Source of the DNA: Flavobacteriales bacterium
Lineage (GTDB): Bacteria > Bacteroidota > Bacteroidia > Flavobacteriales_E > Vicingaceae
Length of the DNA: 64,000 nucleotides
Direction: 5' to 3'
Assembly: GCA_020635825.1 (NCBI GenBank)
Contig: JACJZA010000007.1
Span: forward strand, 1-64,000
Within the stretch, counting starts at the first letter, position 1; each line of letters starts with the position of its first letter. A program made the translations under genes and the position numbers. Positions 60,671-64,000 of this stretch are shown one piece after another. The notes below the pieces were generated by a model. It searched no databases and was not told where the DNA came from. It saw only the letters and a program-made list of their open reading frames with translations.

Positions 60671-61408
60671 TTAGCTCTTCACTATTTTTCCGTCTTTTAA
60701 AATAGGAACATTATTAGACTGATTTAAAGTTAAGCAATAAATAATATCTTCTTCTAAATTTAATCTACTTAAACGCTTGCGATGTGAGGATTCGTTTAAA
60801 AACCCGTATAAATCATTTTTTGCAGTATTATATAAATTCAAAGAAGCAAGAGCTGAATCTGCTAAGTTGGAGAATCTTAAATTTTCTACCAATTTTTCAA
60901 CTACAGCACCAGCAAATAAGGTGTCTTCCAAGTTAAACCTATCTTTCCATCCGGCACAAAACAAGATAACGTCCTTATCTTCTTGTTCTATGTAATTACA
61001 AACTGCATCTAAATTAGCAAAAGAACCAATTACTACTTTGTAGGCTTCTTTAGCTAAATCAATAGCTTTTGTACCATTCGTAGTAGTAAGCACTATTTCC
61101 TCACCTTTATATTTACCTGATTTAAATGTAATAGGTGAATTTCCAAAATCAAAACCTTCCACCACTTCTGCTTGTCTTTCAGCTCCAACAATAAAGCCTT
61201 TTTCTTTATAGATGGTGGCTTCCTCGACTGTAGCAACAGGTAAAATACTTTTTACCCCATTGTCGATTGCTGAACAAATAGCTGATGTGGCACGAAACAC
61301 ATCAATAACTACCACCACACAATTTTTATCTTGAAAATAAACAGGAAACAATGCTGGTGAAAAACACACTTCTACTTTTCTGTTACTTCCAGATGATTCT
61401 TCTGCCAT
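60671..61408 (-). CDS. comB: 2-Phosphosulfolactate phosphatase (ComB family)
   Basis: 245 residues. Mg-dependent phosphatase family named for the coenzyme M pathway. Motifs: VVVIDVFRATSAICSAIDNG, GAERQAEVVEGFDFGNSP, VLTTTNGTKAIDLA and FCAGWKDRFNLEDTLFAGAV. In bacteria lacking coenzyme M it may serve sulfolactate metabolism or an unknown phosphatase role. Shares its transcription unit with the downstream zinc enzyme. Confidence 0.9.
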   Translation of the reverse strand: MAEESSGSNRKVEVCFSPALFPVYFQDKNCVVVVIDVFRATSAICSAIDNGVKSILPVATVEEATIYKEKGFIVGAERQAEVVEGFDFGNSPITFKSGKYKGEEIVLTTTNGTKAIDLAKEAYKVVIGSFANLDAVCNYIEQEDKDVILFCAGWKDRFNLEDTLFAGAVVEKLVENLRFSNLADSALASLNLYNTAKNDLYGFLNESSHRKRLSRLNLEEDIIYCLTLNQSNNVPILKDGKIVKS

Positions 61409-61495
61409 TAATTTTTGAGTTTAAGGATTAAGTTAAAAAGTAGAAAGTCTCTTATTTTTCTTTAAAAACTTTCTACATTCAACTTTTTACTGAAA

Positions 61496-62590
61496 TTAAG
61501 CTTTATAAAATGGCAAAGAAACTACTTGTGCCTTAATTTGTTTATCTCTAATTAAAATAAAAATCTCAGAGCCCGGTTTTGAGTATTCAGTCTTTACATA
61601 CCCCATTCCTATTGGTTTATTTAAGGAAGGAGATTGAGTTCCTGAAGTAACAATACCTATTTTCTCTCCACTTTCATTTACTATTTCATAATCATGACGA
61701 GGAATACCTCTTTCCAACAATTCAAATCCAACCAATTTCTTAGTTACTCCTTCTTCTTTTTGTTTTTTCAAATAATCAGCATTTACAAAGTCTTTACTAA
61801 ATTTTGTAATCCACCCTAAACCTGCTTCAATTGGTGAAGTAGTATTATTAATATCATTTCCATACAGGCAGAACCCCATTTCTAATCTTAAAGTATCTCT
61901 ACAAGCTAAACCAGCCATTTTTGCACTCACACTTTCTCCTGCTTTTAATACCGCATCAAAAATTTGGTTTGCATCTTTGTTTTCAAAGTAAATTTCAAAA
62001 CCTCCGGCACCGGTATAACCGGTAGAAGAAATAATCACATTATTTACTCCTGCAAAAATTCCTTTTTGAACCGTGTAATAAACCATATCTAAATCCATAT
62101 TAGTTAATGGTTGTAACATTTTTTGAGCATTTGGTCCTTGAATAGCCAACAAAGAAATATTATCAGAAATATTTGTTAAATCAACACCATTAATATTGTG
62201 TTTCACCACCCAATCCCAATCTTTATCAATATTAGCACCATTAACCACCAACATATATTCGTTTTCTCTCATCATATACACCAACAAATCGTCCACTATT
62301 CCACCATCGTTGTTTGGAAAACATGAGTATTGAACTTTTCCTGGAACCAATTTAGAGGCATCATTAGAAGTAATTCTGTTGATTAACTCTAAAGCACCAT
62401 CACCTTTTACCATAAATTCACCCATGTGAGACACATCGAAAATACCGACATTGTTTCTCACATTTAAATGTTCATCTATTAAACCTGTATATTGTAAAGG
62501 CATGTTAAATCCTGCAAAAGGAACCATTTTTGCTCCTAAATCTATGTGGCGTTGTTTTAACGCTATATCTTTTAATTCCAAAACTTCCAT
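61496..62590 (-). CDS. gcvT: Glycine cleavage system T protein (aminomethyltransferase)
   Basis: 364 residues, standard GcvT. Transfers the one-carbon unit from lipoyl-bound aminomethyl to tetrahydrofolate. Motifs: [65 protein letters not shown] and [20 protein letters not shown]. Stand-alone here; gcvH and gcvP are not in the window. Confidence 0.96.
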   Translation of the reverse strand: MEVLELKDIALKQRHIDLGAKMVPFAGFNMPLQYTGLIDEHLNVRNNVGIFDVSHMGEFMVKGDGALELINRITSNDASKLVPGKVQYSCFPNNDGGIVDDLLVYMMRENEYMLVVNGANIDKDWDWVVKHNINGVDLTNISDNISLLAIQGPNAQKMLQPLTNMDLDMVYYTVQKGIFAGVNNVIISSTGYTGAGGFEIYFENKDANQIFDAVLKAGESVSAKMAGLACRDTLRLEMGFCLYGNDINNTTSPIEAGLGWITKFSKDFVNADYLKKQKEEGVTKKLVGFELLERGIPRHDYEIVNESGEKIGIVTSGTQSPSLNKPIGMGYVKTEYSKPGSEIFILIRDKQIKAQVVSLPFYKA

Positions 62591-62774
62591 GAGATAAAAA
62601 ATTAATGAAGAACAAATGTATCAATAATTCAACTAAGTTTTATGAATAAATTTTCTGTTTTCGGTTCAATATTCAACAACTGATTTTAATACTGTTGAAT
62701 GCTTTTTTTGTTGACTGATAACTCTTATTTTTGGGTTCTATTAAATTTTACTAATTAAATCTAAAATATAAAGC

Positions 62775-64000
62775 ATGTCAAACGCCTATTTTCAAGTACC
62801 TGTAGCAGAAAATGAACCCGTTTTAGGGTATGCTCCGGGAAGCTCAGAAAGAGAAGAATTGCAAGAAGCTATTGCAGAATTAAAATCTAAACAAATTGAT
62901 GCTCCAATGATAATTGGAGGAAAAGAAGTAAGAACAGGAAACACTGTTTCGATGCATCCTCCTCATGAAATTGCACATAATTTAGGTTATTTTCACATGG
63001 GAGATAAAACTCATGTTTCGCAAGCTATCCAAGCTGCGTTAGAAGCTAGAAAACAGTGGGCAAATACACCGTGGCAAGACAGAGCGGCCATCTTCTTAAA
63101 AGCGGCTGAATTATTAGCAGGTCCTTTTAGAGCTAAAATGAATGCTGCTACCATGCTTTGTCAGAGTAAAAATGCTTTTCAAGCTGAGATTGATGCGGCT
63201 TGTGAAATGATTGACTTTTTTAGATTCAATGTTCAGTACATGACAGAAATTTATGCTGAGCAACCAGAATCAGCTCCGGGTATATGGAATAGATTAGAAT
63301 ACAGACCATTAGAAGGATTTATTTTTGCCATTACTCCATTTAACTTTACTTCTATTGCTGCTAATTTGTGTGCAGCTCCTGCTATGATGGGAAATGTGGT
63401 AGTATGGAAACCTGCAGATTCACAAATTTATTCTGCTCAGGTAATTATGGAATTATTTAAAGAAGCAGGACTTCCTGATGGTGTAATTAATATTGTTTAT
63501 TGTGATGGACCAGAAGCCGGAGAAGTAGTTTTCAATCATCCTGATTTTGCAGGGTTACATTTTACAGGTTCTACGGCTGTGTTCAAAAACCTATGGAAAA
63601 CCATTGGAACCAACATAGATAAATACAAAACATATCCAAGAATAGTTGGTGAAACAGGTGGTAAAGATTTTATCATTGCACACAAATCGGCAAATGCCAA
63701 AGAAGTTGCTACTGCAATAGTAAGAGGTGCTTTTGAATTCCAAGGACAAAAATGTTCGGCAGCATCGAGAGCTTACATTCCTTCTAACATTGCTGATGAA
63801 GTATTGGCACAAGTGAAGAAAGATGTAAACTCATTTAAAGTAGGTTCTCCCGAAGATTTCAGCAACTTTGTAAATGCAGTAATCGATGAAAGAGCTTTTG
63901 ATAAAATTGCTAGCTTTATTGAATACACCAAAACTCGTGATGACGCTGAGTTTATTTGTGGTGGAAACTACGATAAATCAAAAGGATACTTTATTGACCC
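62775..64000 (+). CDS. pruA: L-glutamate gamma-semialdehyde dehydrogenase, 3' end outside window
   Basis: The first 408 codons are present; the gene runs off the right edge. Delta-1-pyrroline-5-carboxylate dehydrogenase oxidises glutamate semialdehyde to glutamate in proline breakdown. The start MSNAYFQVPVAENEPVLGYA and aldehyde dehydrogenase motifs are clear: ITPFNFTSIAANLCAAPAMM, VWKPADSQIYSAQVI, FTGSTAVFKNLWKTIG, VGETGGKDFIIAHKS and the catalytic Cys in FEFQGQKCSAASRAYIP. A TATTTTTG box at 62726-62733 may be the -7 element. It is divergent from gcvT across a 184-bp gap. Confidence 0.96.
   Translation, partial: MSNAYFQVPVAENEPVLGYAPGSSEREELQEAIAELKSKQIDAPMIIGGKEVRTGNTVSMHPPHEIAHNLGYFHMGDKTHVSQAIQAALEARKQWANTPWQDRAAIFLKAAELLAGPFRAKMNAATMLCQSKNAFQAEIDAACEMIDFFRFNVQYMTEIYAEQPESAPGIWNRLEYRPLEGFIFAITPFNFTSIAANLCAAPAMMGNVVVWKPADSQIYSAQVIMELFKEAGLPDGVINIVYCDGPEAGEVVFNHPDFAGLHFTGSTAVFKNLWKTIGTNIDKYKTYPRIVGETGGKDFIIAHKSANAKEVATAIVRGAFEFQGQKCSAASRAYIPSNIADEVLAQVKKDVNSFKVGSPEDFSNFVNAVIDERAFDKIASFIEYTKTRDDAEFICGGNYDKSKGYFID

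Noticed and set aside
1..64000. CRISPR arrays, tRNA/rRNA genes, insertion sequences, integrases
   Set aside because: Scanned the gaps by eye; all are short and AT-rich with no repeat-spacer pattern, cloverleaf-like GC-rich segment or transposase frame. A covariance-model search would be needed for certainty.

Overview
The window is a 64 kb piece of an AT-rich chromosome from the phylum Bacteroidota, most likely order Flavobacteriales. The evidence is: C-terminal type IX secretion (T9SS) sorting domains on two secreted proteins; the conserved gene run bamD-rpoZ-coaBC-porD-recN; DUF4835/PorD and Bacteroidota-type omega subunits; TTG-N19-TAnnTTTG promoter motifs; and many genes with weak or no Shine-Dalgarno sequence. 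No rRNA, tRNA, CRISPR array, transposase or integrase was seen. Most of the sequence is densely packed housekeeping DNA; only a few gaps exceed 200 bp.

Layout. 1-5.6 kb: cold-shock protein (cut by the left edge), Ogt, an ABC exporter and a secreted CotH/lamin-tail protein. 5.7-8.8 kb: small membrane and secreted proteins, then the first of three TPR-transmembrane-SpoIIE phosphatases, which seems to lack an ATG start. 8.9-10.5 kb: a small AT-rich island with an ADP-ribosyltransferase-like protein, a small putative antitoxin, a SecB-like chaperone and a convergent HTH regulator; it looks like a toxin-antitoxin-chaperone (TAC) locus. 10.6-16.8 kb: Cys-rich membrane protein, a 33-residue membrane peptide, a sigma factor with a membrane anti-sigma-like protein carrying two SUMF1 domains, LysE exporter, pseudouridine synthase and a TPR protein. 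16.8-28.1 kb: gyrA, clpC, fabI, recN, porD, coaBC, rpoZ, bamD.

28.2-37.1 kb (all minus strand): a glycan cassette in which NDP-hexose 2,3-dehydratase and a Gfo/Idh/MocA reductase suggest a 2,6-dideoxysugar, together with a methyltransferase, polyprenyl-phosphate glycosyltransferase, sugar epimerase/reductase and GT-C-type membrane glycosyltransferase. A second SpoIIE protein gene is embedded in it. 37.1-45.7 kb: HU, RNase Z, STAS protein, PhoH, SAM hydrolase, aminotransferase, AIM24 protein and topoisomerase III.

45.8-52.4 kb: a third SpoIIE protein leads a run of sigma factor, anti-sigma-like protein, CpxP/CnrX-like protein, MbnP-like protein, MbnH-like dihaem peroxidase and a secreted YHYH protein, probably a metal (copper)-linked envelope response. 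52.5-64 kb: YchF, then an inositol-lipid gene set (CDP-alcohol phosphotransferase, DUF4833, inositol-phosphate synthase, PgpA, GtrA), a peptide-binding lipoprotein, a zinc phospholipase/nuclease-like protein, ComB, GcvT and PruA (cut by the right edge).

Strongest unusual signals: the TAC-like island; a 119-bp perfectly identical inverted patch shared by two otherwise diverged SpoIIE genes (recent gene conversion); consensus promoters lying exactly 4 nt before ATG codons (leaderless mRNAs); the dideoxysugar cassette; the sigma/SUMF1 pair; and the MbnP/MbnH/YHYH operon.
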